Shown: positions 31,601-40,627, numbered from the stretch's first letter. The stretch: DNA of 64,000 nucleotides from SFHK01 sp964554795 (GCA_964554795.1 CAZKQB010000002.1:1-64000), one strand, 5' to 3'. Notes: a model not told the origin generated them from the sequence alone. Translations and numbers: made by a program.

Positions 31601-33884
31601 CCCACACCTCATACAGGTACACAGCAAAATGCCTTCCGTCCATGTCTGCCATACGAGTAATGCTGCGCAGATTACAAAGCAGAACGTCGTTTCCGGTATC
31701 ATCCTGCACCAGCGTCAGCTTGTGCTGTTCATAGCATTCATCAAGAGACGCCAGATCCTCCTGTACTTGCCTAAAGGTGTCGCTCTTGCCGGCGAAAAGC
31801 CGCTTCCGCCAGCCAAGCTTCTCGCCGCCCATAGCTTCAATAATTCTGCTGTCCGGGAAGTATTGCAGGAAGGTAGCCAATGCCCCCTGCAGTTCTTCGG
31901 TATCCTCCAGTATAGGCTGGTAAGCATCTTCCTCCGTATAAAGGACAGCTTCATCTGCTTTAACTGCTGCACCCAGTCTGGCCAACAGGCTGTCCAGCAG
32001 AGTCTGTTCCTTGCTAGTGGGATTTTCATAGCCCCGTACCAGCGAAGTGCAGCGCGAAATAAGCCCATGCCGATTATCGGCATCCAGCAGCTGCTTGACC
32101 ATATCCAGCGCAGCCATACGGCATTCTTCGCTCTTGCGGTCACCGATCAGTCGAGCAACCGTTTCATACAGCGCATCATCTGGCTGCTTCATCAGCCAGC
32201 GAATGATAGCCTGACGCGCGTCTGCATACTTAAAGCGCAATAGCTTTTCAAGCTCGGCATAGTCATCTGCTGTCAATTGCATAGCATCCACCAGCTCAAT
32301 GGCTGTCTCCCGGCTGAATTCGGCTTTGTCGCAAACAGACTTCAGCACAAGCTGGCGCTGCGTCAGTGTGTGCATCCGCCCAAAGCTGTGCCTAAGTATA
32401 AATTGTCTGCAACCTGCGGAGATCTCAGCAAAATACTGAGCGGAATCGTCAATGATGGCATCATCACCCAGCAAGCAAGCGATAGTACAGATTCTCTCTA
32501 CGATGTCACACTTTTCCAGCACTTCTTTATTTCCCGGAAAGACGCATGGATCAAATGTCATTTTTTTCGTAACCTTGCCGCGAATCGCAACTAACAATTC
32601 ATATATCTGCCGTGCTTCGTCCGGGGTATTGAAGTATTCCTTCCAAGCCTCATTGCCATGCTTAGACAGAGCGCTGTTGATGTCAAGTGCGCAGCAATTC
32701 ATGAGCATCGGCAGATAAACGGCAACGGTATCCATTTCATCTGAATAGGTCAGAAGAACGCGCTTGGTCAGTTCTGCGGCATATTTATCAGCCTTCAGGC
32801 TCCGTGCAAAGATGCCCGCAGTCAGCCGCTGATGGTGGGTGCCAGTGTTGGCCAACTTCCATGCACGGTTCGCTGCGATCTGTACATCCTCCACACCCAA
32901 TGACCACAAGGCAATGTACAGCTGCATGCTGTCCTCGCTGACAAGGCATTCTTCCACGAAATCCCTATCCCGCAGGCAACGTGAAATCAGAGCAATGGAC
33001 TTGCCGCTGATGCGCTCCAGCTTGCCACTCTCCTCGGAAATCAGTCCAAGCCATGTTCCCACTGCTCGCTTGACTGAGGAAAAACGAATCAAATCGTTCT
33101 TCTCAATCACATTGATCAGCGTTCTGAAGGCTTCCGGCGTACCCATGTCTGCATTTTCGCAGATGACCTGACGCAAGCCTTCCTGCAGACGAGCGGCAAG
33201 CAGTAGCCTGCCAATCAGCTCATGCATATCGGTGCGATGGCTCCACAGCACACCTTTGATCACTTCTTGCATGAAGTAAGGCTTTGCGCCTCCGTCAATC
33301 ATATTGCGAATGGCCTGTTCCGCCGGAGCATCATTGTGATCCAGCGCATAGGCAATGCGCGCAATCAGCGCCGTTGCTGGAGCACAATAGGCGTTGCCCA
33401 TGTACTCAATCACAGCTTCCGGTACATTGCCTGTCAGCAGATCGGTCAAGGCAAAGGGATGCAGCACATCCCGGACAAAATCCTGCAGCATGTTCTCGAT
33501 TCGATCTGCGTAAGTAACATATTTAGCCGAACGGTAGGATCGCCTATTCCAACCAACAGAGTAAGGCTGGGTAATCAGCCTGTCCACAGCATCAAGCAGA
33601 TGCGGCCAGGTTTCTACCGGAACAAAGCACTTTTCCTTCATCCATGCAAGATGCTTCTGAACATATTCTGAAGGCTTCATGCCCTTAGCCAATGCCAGAA
33701 CCATCGCATGCTGCTCGCGCTGATGCTTGCTTCGTTGTGCACCATACCCCAGCAGCGACCTGCAATCCTCATCAATCGTTTTCAGCAGTTTTGTGATGAC
33801 CTGCTTCCTGCACGATACAAGGTCGCCTTCAAGCGAAGAGAACGAAGCTTCTACGGCTTCAAACAGCTCACTATAATCAGGCAT
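28671..33884 (-). CDS. Giant DUF5724/DUF4132-type protein
   Basis: The product is 1737 aa from ATG 33884, which follows GAGGAGGGAACGC; an upstream TTG is not needed. Most of the protein is a run of helical segments like HEAT/armadillo repeats. The C-terminal ~300 residues (ELYVKTSDELGRDTS..., NQLQPARTMACLKTRRW, then a strand-rich end with HLNNVEIRDRHAVITGEL) fit DUF4132, with a DUF5724-like region before it. The molecular function of these families is not established. Relatives often carry a WGR module, which I do not see here. No signal or membrane segment is present. It is the last gene of a four-gene minus-strand cluster with lower GC than its surroundings, which suggests horizontal acquisition. 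Confidence 0.72.
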   Translation of the reverse strand: MPDYSELFEAVEASFSSLEGDLVSCRKQVITKLLKTIDEDCRSLLGYGAQRSKHQREQHAMVLALAKGMKPSEYVQKHLAWMKEKCFVPVETWPHLLDAVDRLITQPYSVGWNRRSYRSAKYVTYADRIENMLQDFVRDVLHPFALTDLLTGNVPEAVIEYMGNAYCAPATALIARIAYALDHNDAPAEQAIRNMIDGGAKPYFMQEVIKGVLWSHRTDMHELIGRLLLAARLQEGLRQVICENADMGTPEAFRTLINVIEKNDLIRFSSVKRAVGTWLGLISEESGKLERISGKSIALISRCLRDRDFVEECLVSEDSMQLYIALWSLGVEDVQIAANRAWKLANTGTHHQRLTAGIFARSLKADKYAAELTKRVLLTYSDEMDTVAVYLPMLMNCCALDINSALSKHGNEAWKEYFNTPDEARQIYELLVAIRGKVTKKMTFDPCVFPGNKEVLEKCDIVERICTIACLLGDDAIIDDSAQYFAEISAGCRQFILRHSFGRMHTLTQRQLVLKSVCDKAEFSRETAIELVDAMQLTADDYAELEKLLRFKYADARQAIIRWLMKQPDDALYETVARLIGDRKSEECRMAALDMVKQLLDADNRHGLISRCTSLVRGYENPTSKEQTLLDSLLARLGAAVKADEAVLYTEEDAYQPILEDTEELQGALATFLQYFPDSRIIEAMGGEKLGWRKRLFAGKSDTFRQVQEDLASLDECYEQHKLTLVQDDTGNDVLLCNLRSITRMADMDGRHFAVYLYEVWDAWYQQHVNDPKRLLQACIYTRARTAFWQQEVEMAFGADYRKIPKYRAKDQRNFHIPAILTELVKHYVPVEDRERMACAVLCYIAYAVDGQKLWIEQDISGSLEYTWHQTVHIVDQEEFSLLLAYVNYGNSTLFPTLFAAGSHLLRKSQKEYSAHQQRQRQNGTWQKAQSFRSAISYTLQQALPSLPVALHASYQGIMSRRALYEWILSSELAAEHVGKLTTLSNACHSSGQRYSSRVFNYYMGERETSDCLKKYIGKEKPETDEDFAMLQYADEVCTTIVRRIIDEELKRGDTVTPYSHLVCGIHRIWGAENFTSILAALGKDKLVRSSYYGMYGNTDDRTQNLCGLLTVCVPNSTDTADDLRKLVKQRKIGEKCLIEAALYSPEWVELVEDVIGLSGFRSAAYYFMAHMNEEFDEVRTARIARFTPLSIVELRNGAFDIAWFRSAFAEVGEKYFNLIYDAAKYITSGAKHARARKYADAVLGRMQLDATKEEIIAKRNKDLLMAYALIPLSGDEDLQARYLYIQQFLKESRGFGAQRAASEKTASEIALTNLALNAGYADSMRLTLRMETRLVEENHELFEPHCIDDITVRITVNEQGVADVLCEKAGKALKSIPAKYRKNEYILQLNDMKKQLVEQQRRARRMLEDAMEACTVFTAREIASLMRNPIIAPMLDKLVFKHDDAFGFVNGLTLVDTTGDATTLDEADELVVAHPFHLWKAQRWLVYQKKLYADRIVQPFRQVFRELYVKTSDELGRDTSLRYAGNQLQPARTMACLKTRRWIADAEAGIQKVYYKEHIVATIWALADWFSPADIEAPTLEWVAFFDTKTGKQMKLDDVPEIIFSEVMRDVDLAVSVAHAGGVDPEASHSTVEMRAALLSFTLPMFHLNNVEIRDRHAVITGELAQYSVHLGSGVVHQIGGTMLSVLPVHSQHRGKLFLPFADEDPKTAEIISKVLLFAEDAKLKDPTILKQIRRS

Positions 33885-33895
33885 GCGTTCCCTCC

Positions 33896-34318
33896 TCAAA
33901 AAATGCTGCCAGTCAGCATGGTCAAGCGGATAAAGGTCAACTCATCTTCTTCTGAAAGGCTGATTGCTTCATCCAGCGCGATCAGCTCCGTCTGACCATG
34001 GAAAACACAGTACAGTCTATCCTCAAAGCCCTGCAGAGCAGCGGCAATCGCCTTAGCTTCATCTGCTTCTTTGCCGCCATAGTTAACGCCAAAGGCCAGC
34101 TTGCCAACCGCCTCCATATCAGAAAGGCTCTCCTGCGTCATGGGACGAATCACTGCTTCTCCTTTACGAACACGATCGTTGTACGCTGCCACACACGCCA
34201 TTACCACGGAGGTAATCAGGTCACGGGTAGTGTATGGCTGTCCCGGCAACTCAAAGGGAACAGCGTTGATAGTGTTTCGCTTTTTCCCTAACTGGCGAAT
34301 GTTGATACGGATGGTCAT
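33896..34318 (-). CDS. Conserved-looking small protein next to DUF4132 gene, function unknown
   Basis: The product is 140 aa from ATG 34318. It is soluble, with no recognisable domain. It has a basic N-terminus (MTIRINIRQLGKKRN), a helical centre (ITSVVMACVAAYNDRVRKGE) and an acidic C-terminus (SLSEEDELTFIRLTMLTGS). It lies 11 bp upstream of the giant gene and is presumably co-expressed. By position it may be a partner or accessory subunit. The ribosome site (GGGGAT) is 11 bp away, which is long. Confidence 0.6.
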   Translation of the reverse strand: MTIRINIRQLGKKRNTINAVPFELPGQPYTTRDLITSVVMACVAAYNDRVRKGEAVIRPMTQESLSDMEAVGKLAFGVNYGGKEADEAKAIAAALQGFEDRLYCVFHGQTELIALDEAISLSEEDELTFIRLTMLTGSIF

Positions 34319-34327
34319 CAATCTGTT

Positions 34328-34552
34328 TCATCCCCTTCGTGGATCGACATAACGTTTGAAATACGAGTGATATCCACTCTTCTCCTGCCATGCAAAGAAC
34401 ATAACGAGCGGAAACCGCAACACCAGCAAACCTAATGTGATCATCATCCAATACCAATATAGAACAGGATGCTCAACTCGCATTTTAAAGGCAAAGGAAA
34501 TCCCCGTTACCATTGCACTGGTCTTCATCAGTTCAACAATGTATTTTTTCAC
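34328..34552 (-). CDS. Small membrane protein in DUF4132 cluster
   Basis: The product is 74 aa. A hydrophobic segment at about residues 31-53 (LYWYWMMITLGLLVLRFPLVMFFAW) would form one membrane helix, and a second weaker one is possible at 10-22. The C-terminus is charged. It overlaps the CPCC gene by 4 bp and precedes the 140-aa gene by 9 bp. No family is recognised. It may be a membrane-linked accessory of the cluster. Confidence 0.55.
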   Translation of the reverse strand: MKKYIVELMKTSAMVTGISFAFKMRVEHPVLYWYWMMITLGLLVLRFPLVMFFAWQEKSGYHSYFKRYVDPRRG

Positions 34553-35196
34553 GGCTTCTCACACTCCAACGGCAACCGCACATGCGGGAGCATCGCTTGT
34601 TCGACCGCGCCAATCGTCCGATAGTTCATACGAGCCTGCTCCAAAGTCAATCCGTGGTTTGAATCGCTCGGCTGCAAGTCGCTGACAATGAATGGATCGT
34701 TTTCCCAGAAGCACACCGGACAGATATACCCTTGGTCCTGAGAAGCAGATACACGATATGTCAACCATCCGCAGCACGGGCATGGATAGCGCTTCTGCTG
34801 GATGGTAATGCTGCAGCACAGTACCGCCAGTGTATCACCAGATGTAAACTGGACTTCAATCTCCATGTACTCCTGATTTCTCTGAAGGCCGGTCTGATCA
34901 TAGCCGTATTCTCCTGCCTCTGCCAGATACCGCGGAAGCAACGTTCTTTCGTTATCGGGAACGAGGCTCCAGCCAAATACATGCGGCGAAGGCCCCCAGA
35001 AGTCGCAGCTTGTCATCTCATAACCCAGAACGCCATAGAAACGAATTTCCAGCGAAGCATCTTCCTCTCGTTCTCCAAGCAACAGAAGTAAAAGCGTTTT
35101 GTTTTCATATGCGAAGTTCACGGCATAGCATTGTGTATCATGGACAATGCCTGCATAAGCATCAAAATCAGATGCTGCTTGAATCGTTGCTCTCAC
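34549..35196 (-). CDS. CPCC-type cysteine-rich (zinc-ribbon-like) protein
   Basis: The product is 215 aa from GTG 35196, 7 bp after GAGGTG; the ATG at 35202 is almost on top of that site but in frame. An N-terminal ~130-residue strand-rich domain is unfamiliar. The C-terminal part has YPCPCCGWLTY and GYICPVCFWENDP followed by NHGLTLEQARMNYRTIGA, which is the CPCC domain: four metal-binding Cys in two CxxC pairs plus the NHxLTLxxAxxNY motif. CPCC proteins are often encoded next to toxins or in variable loci. It is the first gene of the low-GC cluster, with its own promoter. Confidence 0.75.
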   Translation of the reverse strand: MRATIQAASDFDAYAGIVHDTQCYAVNFAYENKTLLLLLLGEREEDASLEIRFYGVLGYEMTSCDFWGPSPHVFGWSLVPDNERTLLPRYLAEAGEYGYDQTGLQRNQEYMEIEVQFTSGDTLAVLCCSITIQQKRYPCPCCGWLTYRVSASQDQGYICPVCFWENDPFIVSDLQPSDSNHGLTLEQARMNYRTIGAVEQAMLPHVRLPLECEKP

Positions 35197-35286
35197 TTGC
35201 ATTCACCTCGTCTCTATGCCGCTCGATCCAAAAAACTGTTTCATTTACCCTCCATCGGGTCGCAGAGAGTAACTTCTACCGTTTAT

Positions 35287-35315
35287 ATTATACCATTTCG
35301 GGAGGTCTCCATCAA
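35287..35315 (-). promoter_or_regulatory. Promoter of the CPCC-DUF4132 cluster
   Basis: Minus strand: -35 TTGATG (35310-35315), 17-bp spacer, -10 TATAAT (35287-35292). The leader to the first gene is ~85 nt. No internal promoter is obvious, so the four genes are probably one operon. Confidence 0.7.
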
Positions 35316-35379
35316 TACATGAATACAAACAATCACTCCGATAAACGAAAAAGGCCCTCCCATCATTATTGCAAAAAAC

Positions 35380-35406
35380 TGCCCGTCGGAGCTTCTCCGG
35401 CGGGCA
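35380..35406. repeat. 27-bp hairpin repeat, right copy (terminator of VWA operon)
   Basis: An 11-bp stem with a single G-T pair and a 3-nt loop, flanked by AAAAAA on one side and GTTTTT on the other, so it can terminate in both directions. On the minus strand it ends the MoxR/VWA operon, whose last stop is at 35411. It is 26/27 identical to 28621-28647. Confidence 0.8.
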
Positions 35407-35410
35407 GTTT

Positions 35411-38056
35411 TTACATGCGTTTGCGCTTTTTCATGCTGCTGAGCAGCTGATCGGTGGCTTCCCCTGCGGCGGGCGAGGCCTTTTTCCTCGGTTTTTTTTT
35501 CTTTTCCGGCTTCGCTTTCACCGGTTTTTCGTCCTTGGGCAGCTTTTCGCGATGCAAATACCTCTCCAGTGCACGCTCCCAGCCCAGCCTTTGCAGTGCC
35601 GCGCCGAGCACGAAGACAATCAACGCGGCAATCAACAGCGCGTCGGTAATATCCCTTCGCGTGCGCACCGGCTCGTTTGCTTCAGACAAAGTAATCGTAC
35701 CTTCAAACACCTGTCCACCTCCGTCGACAATGCTTTGCACAAATGCCTCGCGCTTTTCATCTGACGGCAGGTCGTATTCGCCGGAATAGTTTTTTACAAA
35801 GCCGCCTTCGAGCAGCGTCTCATCGCCATCGGCAATCGTCACGGCATACGCACCGTCATCGTTTGCCGACCATTTCACCTCGTACACGCCCGGTGCAGTC
35901 TGCGAAAGGGCAAGCGTAGCGGTTTCGCCATCCGGTGTCAACACGTTTGCAACCGGTTTTTCCGGCCGTTCGGCATTTTCATCAGCTTTATACGTAATCA
36001 AATTCGCTGTCGCAGTCATTTCACCGGTCTGTCCGCGCTGCGGAAGGACGTAGTTCACCATCCCGGCAAAAAAGCGCACCCCATCCTGCCACGCCAGATA
36101 ATCGGCCGTCCACGCGCCGCTTGTATCGCTCGTCCACGTAAGCACGCGCCCCGCGCCGTACTGCCACCACGCCAACACAGGCTCATCCCTGTCACTCACC
36201 AGCGCTACGTTTGCCAGACTCTTCTCCGTTGTCGCCAAATAGCCCGTCAACTGCGGAAGGGCCTCGTAATCGGTCAGCGTGCTGTTTTCGGCAATCAGCG
36301 GTGTAAACACGCGATTTTGCACATAGCTACCCGACACAAGATAGGTTTCCTTGGTGAAGATTTTCGGAATATTATCAAATTCGTTGGTTATATAGCAGCG
36401 TCCGTTACCAATCTGCGCCAGCCTGCGCAGTCCGCTCGCATCCGCGCCATTTCCGACAGCCACGGTCGTCAGCGTAATGCCGTCCTCCGCCATCTGCTGC
36501 GCGACAGACTCATACCCACCGTCTCCCGATTCACCGTCAGTCAGAAAGATAATGTGCTTCTGCTGTGCGTCGCATTTCGCCAGCGCCGTGTAGGAATTGT
36601 ACAGCGCCGTATAAAACTCCGTTCCGCCGCCGGGGCGTATCGTTCCAATCGCATTCTGCACGGCAGTCACGTCGGTAACGCTCTGAAGCTCAACGACCCA
36701 CTTGGCCGCGTCATCAAACGCAATCACGCCCACGCTGTCATTTTCGGTCAAAAGCTCCGCAGCGCGCATAGCCGCTTCCTTGGCAAGCTCCAAACGCGTA
36801 GTCCCATACTGCCCTTGCGTCATCGATCCGGATTTGTCGATTACCAGCATCAGCGCCAGCGACGGCATGTCCAGCTTGTTTTTAACGTCGATCGTCACCG
36901 GAAGCAGCTCCTCCAGCTTGCTTCCCCGATATGCGCCCAGCGCATAGCTGCTGTCGCCGCCAAACACGCACAAGCCGCGTCCGAGCGTGCGCACAGCCGC
37001 AGTCAGCGCATCCATCTGCTCGTCCGCAATCGCATCGGCATCCACATTGCACAAAAGAATAGCATCATACCGGCGGTAGCTTTCCGATGCAGCAGGCATT
37101 CGCTCAGGCGTCACGCGCTCATAGCGGATGCCCGCTGCATCCATCATCGCGGCTAGCTCGTCGCCCTCGCTGCTGCGCCCCTCTACCAGCAGAACGCCCG
37201 GCGCGCCGCTGACCACCATAAAGCAGGCGCGGCTGTTGTTTGCGCTCACAGCATCATTATCTACAACAATCTGCGCCGAATAGCTGACGACGCCGGAAGT
37301 CTCCGCAACGTCGGTAAACAGAAAGCGGTTTTCACCCCTGCGAAGTTCAATTTCGCGCTTCTGCACCGGCTTGCCGTTTGCATACAGAATCAGCATTCCG
37401 CTCGCTTCCATATTGGAATCGATCGTGCCACGCACAGTGAACTGCTGTCCCAGATAACAGCTGGACGGCGCACTGATTTCTGTCAGCTGCGCATCCAGCA
37501 TCTCCCCCGGCATGCAGATCATTGCGTCCACCTGCACACCGCGCGTATCCGCTGCACGAAGCGCTTCCGCCTGCCCATCGGTCAAAATCACAATCTGCCC
37601 GCTCGCGTCGCCGGGAAGCAGCGCCTTCGCCAGCTCCAGCGCTTCGTTTACATCGGTCGCCTGACGCTGAATACGCGTATCCTGCCCGGAATACACCGGC
37701 GTTTCCGACAACGCCGTCTCCACCATGGCGTCTCCGCCAAAGGCAATCACGCCGGCGCGCGTATTGGCCGGCAACCGGGAAAGCGCATCCTTCAGCGCCG
37801 CCTCCGCCGTTTGAAGCCCGTCGCACATCGAATCAGAGGCGTCCAGCAGAAACCACACGGCATTGCTACGTACACTACCCAGCACATTCGTTCCAGCCAG
37901 CGCCAGCACGAGCAGCGCAAGAAATACGCCGCGCACGCACTCCGTCACACGCACCTTTAGGCCCTTCGCATGCATGCGCCGGTCAATCAGAAAGCATCCG
38001 AGCACAGCCGCCGGCAGAAGAAGAAGATACCCTGGTCTCAGAATCTCAATACCCAC
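35411..38056 (-). CDS. Membrane-anchored protein with two von Willebrand factor A domains
   Basis: The product is 881 aa. Two N-terminal helices (about 8-24 and 41-60) are followed by a first VWA domain (VWFLLDASDSM, MIDAS-type DxSxS), a GATase-like segment (GAPGVLLVEGRSSEGDELAAMM) and a complete second VWA (LMLVIDKSGSMTQ...IIFLTDGESGDGG). A C-terminal helix (~800-818) is followed by a very Lys-rich tail. It is the last gene of the eight-gene MoxR operon and overlaps the preceding VWA gene by 11 bp. BatA/B-like proteins of this sort sit in the membrane and bind partners through VWA metal sites. The actual client is unknown. Confidence 0.8.
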   Translation of the reverse strand: MGIEILRPGYLLLLPAAVLGCFLIDRRMHAKGLKVRVTECVRGVFLALLVLALAGTNVLGSVRSNAVWFLLDASDSMCDGLQTAEAALKDALSRLPANTRAGVIAFGGDAMVETALSETPVYSGQDTRIQRQATDVNEALELAKALLPGDASGQIVILTDGQAEALRAADTRGVQVDAMICMPGEMLDAQLTEISAPSSCYLGQQFTVRGTIDSNMEASGMLILYANGKPVQKREIELRRGENRFLFTDVAETSGVVSYSAQIVVDNDAVSANNSRACFMVVSGAPGVLLVEGRSSEGDELAAMMDAAGIRYERVTPERMPAASESYRRYDAILLCNVDADAIADEQMDALTAAVRTLGRGLCVFGGDSSYALGAYRGSKLEELLPVTIDVKNKLDMPSLALMLVIDKSGSMTQGQYGTTRLELAKEAAMRAAELLTENDSVGVIAFDDAAKWVVELQSVTDVTAVQNAIGTIRPGGGTEFYTALYNSYTALAKCDAQQKHIIFLTDGESGDGGYESVAQQMAEDGITLTTVAVGNGADASGLRRLAQIGNGRCYITNEFDNIPKIFTKETYLVSGSYVQNRVFTPLIAENSTLTDYEALPQLTGYLATTEKSLANVALVSDRDEPVLAWWQYGAGRVLTWTSDTSGAWTADYLAWQDGVRFFAGMVNYVLPQRGQTGEMTATANLITYKADENAERPEKPVANVLTPDGETATLALSQTAPGVYEVKWSANDDGAYAVTIADGDETLLEGGFVKNYSGEYDLPSDEKREAFVQSIVDGGGQVFEGTITLSEANEPVRTRRDITDALLIAALIVFVLGAALQRLGWERALERYLHREKLPKDEKPVKAKPEKKKKPRKKASPAAGEATDQLLSSMKKRKRM

Positions 38057-39740
38057 GTCGGCTCACCCACCATTCTACCATGCTTACGGCCAGCGCCACA
38101 CAGGCAAGCAGGCGCAAATAGTCGCGTTCCGCCACTCTCCGGGCATTTCCTTCGCTCGCGCTCGTAGATGGCGCGATCTCGCGTACATCAAGCTCAGCTG
38201 CATTCAAGCCGACAACGAACTGCGTTTCCCGCACTTCATTCCTTATACTTTGCGATAACGTGTACAGGCCCGGCTGATTCAGCACGCACGGTAGTGTCCT
38301 TTGAACGCCATTCGAATCCGTCACCTCTGCACGGCCTTCAGAAGCTGCAGAAAAGCGCAGCGTATCTCCGGCCGTCAGCCCGTCGAACGCCATCGTCGTT
38401 TCCTCCAGCATCTCACTCAGCAGATTGCGCATCAAAACCGGGAACCCGAGCCGCAGCGGGAAATTAGTGTTATGCAGATCGAGACCGAATACGATGCTGT
38501 CGTCATCGGCAGCAATCAACACATCCCCATTCAGGCTCAAAAGCGTTCGCCCGCCCGTAAGCGGTCGATAGGAACGAACCGCCACACCATCAACGGTTAC
38601 GCCATCCATCAATGGCTCGCGGCTGTTTACGATAAGGCTGCCGTTCGCAGGCAATTTCTCCTCTCCCGCTGTAATCGATGTCTCACCGGTTCGCGAAACC
38701 ACGGTCAGTCCATTCTGAACAGACACGTACATCTCCGCCTGCGCCTCTGCAAGCCCTTCAAAATCGGTTTTCACCAGTTCTACATCCTCGCGCAGACTGA
38801 TTGCCGTTTCCAGAAACACATTCCTGTCTCCGGCATAGGCAACGACATAGCGGCTCGCATCCTGCATAGTGCCCCACGCCTCGTTGTCCTCCGCGAGTGC
38901 ATCCGTCTGCCGAATGCGCGCATGCACCGCCTGCACGGCGTCAGGAAGCGCAAACGGCACGCCTACCGTCTGCCCTGCCTCAATGGACACTGTGTGCACA
39001 TCCCACAGTACGCCGTCCGCTTCGATTTCCAGCGTCACATCACAGGCTTCCCCGTAATTGGCAACCACCACCACGGCTTCGTTTTTTTCCGCGCGGTGCG
39101 CCAGCTTTACAGATAGAATCGCGCGGTTCTCCGCTCCCCTTTCGGCGTTGATTACCTGAACCCCCTCCGGCGCTTTGTATGCGTCGGAAAAAACAACAAT
39201 CTTCAGCCCATCGATTTCCCTTGCCATTGCCTGCGCCAGCGAAACGGCGCGATCCAGCGCTGCACCTGTATAGCCCGCGTGCACGGAAAAAATCGTCTGC
39301 TTGATTCGTACGGAATCCTCACTGCAGGACAGCGGCGTTTCCACCTCGTTCCCGGCAGTAATCACCGTTACGCTGCTGCCCGCGGCCATCTCGTCCACCA
39401 TGTGCAACGCGCGCTCCTTCGCCTGTTCCATTCGGTCGTCCGCACGCATGCTGAGCGACGTATCAAAAATCAGCACATAATCGCCGCCTGTCAGCCCATT
39501 TGTCGATGGATGCATCAGCGCCAGCGCCAGCAAGACAACCACAGCCAACTGAAGCAACATCAGAAGGCTTTTCCTCAGTTTCTGAAAGGGACGGTTCGCA
39601 TTCTGATCAACCAGCATCCTCCGCCACAGATACGTGGACGGCACCTCATGCTCCTCATAGCGCCGTTTGAGCATATATAGCGCCAGAATCGCGGCCAGTC
39701 CCAGAAACGCCCACGCGCCGCCCATCTGCATAAATTCCAT
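38046..39740 (-). CDS. BatA-like membrane protein with VWA domain
   Basis: The product is 564 aa. The N-terminus has the BatA pattern: a membrane helix (AWAFLGLAAILALYMLKRR) followed by HEVPSTYLWRRM and a second helix (~60-78). The VWA domain then starts YVLIFDTSLSMRADDRM, with DTSLS at the metal site. A long strand-rich region and a final helix near the C-terminus (LRLLACVALAVSMVEWW) complete it. It follows the DUF58 gene by 25 bp and overlaps the next gene by 11 bp. It is probably part of a membrane complex remodelled by the MoxR ATPase. Confidence 0.8.
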   Translation of the reverse strand: MEFMQMGGAWAFLGLAAILALYMLKRRYEEHEVPSTYLWRRMLVDQNANRPFQKLRKSLLMLLQLAVVVLLALALMHPSTNGLTGGDYVLIFDTSLSMRADDRMEQAKERALHMVDEMAAGSSVTVITAGNEVETPLSCSEDSVRIKQTIFSVHAGYTGAALDRAVSLAQAMAREIDGLKIVVFSDAYKAPEGVQVINAERGAENRAILSVKLAHRAEKNEAVVVVANYGEACDVTLEIEADGVLWDVHTVSIEAGQTVGVPFALPDAVQAVHARIRQTDALAEDNEAWGTMQDASRYVVAYAGDRNVFLETAISLREDVELVKTDFEGLAEAQAEMYVSVQNGLTVVSRTGETSITAGEEKLPANGSLIVNSREPLMDGVTVDGVAVRSYRPLTGGRTLLSLNGDVLIAADDDSIVFGLDLHNTNFPLRLGFPVLMRNLLSEMLEETTMAFDGLTAGDTLRFSAASEGRAEVTDSNGVQRTLPCVLNQPGLYTLSQSIRNEVRETQFVVGLNAAELDVREIAPSTSASEGNARRVAERDYLRLLACVALAVSMVEWWVSRRGY

Positions 39741-39765
39741 CAGAGCCTATCCTCTCAAAATTCCT

Positions 39766-40617
39766 TTATTGTACCGAGCCAGCCGTCATCAGTCTGCGCA
39801 GCATCTCTCCGGATGCATCCTCGCCCGCGGTCAGCTCAATCAAATCAATCCCTCGCTTATGGCAGAACCCGCGCAGCTCCTTTCGAAATACCCCAAGCGC
39901 CTTCTGATATTTCCGCAGCATTTCGCCGCCGGCCATCAGGTCGATGCAACGCTCAGTCTCGCTATCCGTCAGCCGCACCGCGCCCTCATAACGCGGCTCT
40001 ACCTCTTCCTCCGCGAGCACATGCAGAACAATAACCTCCTGCCTTCGAAACAGAAGCGACGAAAGTGCACGGTCATAGCCAGAATCACTGAACAGATCGC
40101 TGACGAGAATCGTCAGCCCATGCGTACTCATCGAAAGTGCAGGAACAGCTCCGTTCAGATCGGTTTCTCCCGACGGCTCGATGCCTTCCAGAAAGCGCTC
40201 CATGCGCAGAAAATCCTTTTTCCCGGCAAATCGCATGCCATCGCTTTCCGCTCCGCTTCGCAAAAGTACCACGCGCAGTCGGTCGCCGCCCGTCAGCGCA
40301 AGGTAGCCCAGCATTTCCACACAGAGAAGACACGTCTCCCACTTCGCCTTCATCGAGCGGCTCGCATCCACGAGCAGCGTAATTTCCGCCTCCTGCTCCT
40401 CCATAAACAGCTTGAGATACAAGCGCTCGAAGCGCGCATAAGCGTTCCAATCCACACGGCGCACGTCGTCGCCAGGCACGTATTCGCGGAAATCCGAAAA
40501 TTCAGCCGAGCTGCCCAGTGCACTTGAGCGTCGTGCTCCGCCGGCCGCTCCTCGCGTTCGGTTCTTCAGCCGAAGCGCGAGCGCGTCCAGACGGGCAAGT
40601 GTTTTGTCATCCAGCAT
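39766..40617 (-). CDS. DUF58-domain protein
   Basis: The product is 283 aa. The diagnostic DUF58 stretch is SSAEFSDFREYVPGDDVRRVDW (residues ~32-53), which couples to MoxR ATPases across bacteria. A VWA-like fold follows, including LLVDASRSMK (DxSxS) and LTILVSDLFSD. It is soluble here, with no leading membrane helices. It lies 10 bp after the moxR gene. DUF58 proteins probably act as adaptors or clients of MoxR. Confidence 0.88.
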   Translation of the reverse strand: MLDDKTLARLDALALRLKNRTRGAAGGARRSSALGSSAEFSDFREYVPGDDVRRVDWNAYARFERLYLKLFMEEQEAEITLLVDASRSMKAKWETCLLCVEMLGYLALTGGDRLRVVLLRSGAESDGMRFAGKKDFLRMERFLEGIEPSGETDLNGAVPALSMSTHGLTILVSDLFSDSGYDRALSSLLFRRQEVIVLHVLAEEEVEPRYEGAVRLTDSETERCIDLMAGGEMLRKYQKALGVFRKELRGFCHKRGIDLIELTAGEDASGEMLRRLMTAGSVQ

Positions 40618-40627
40618 GCCTGTTGCC

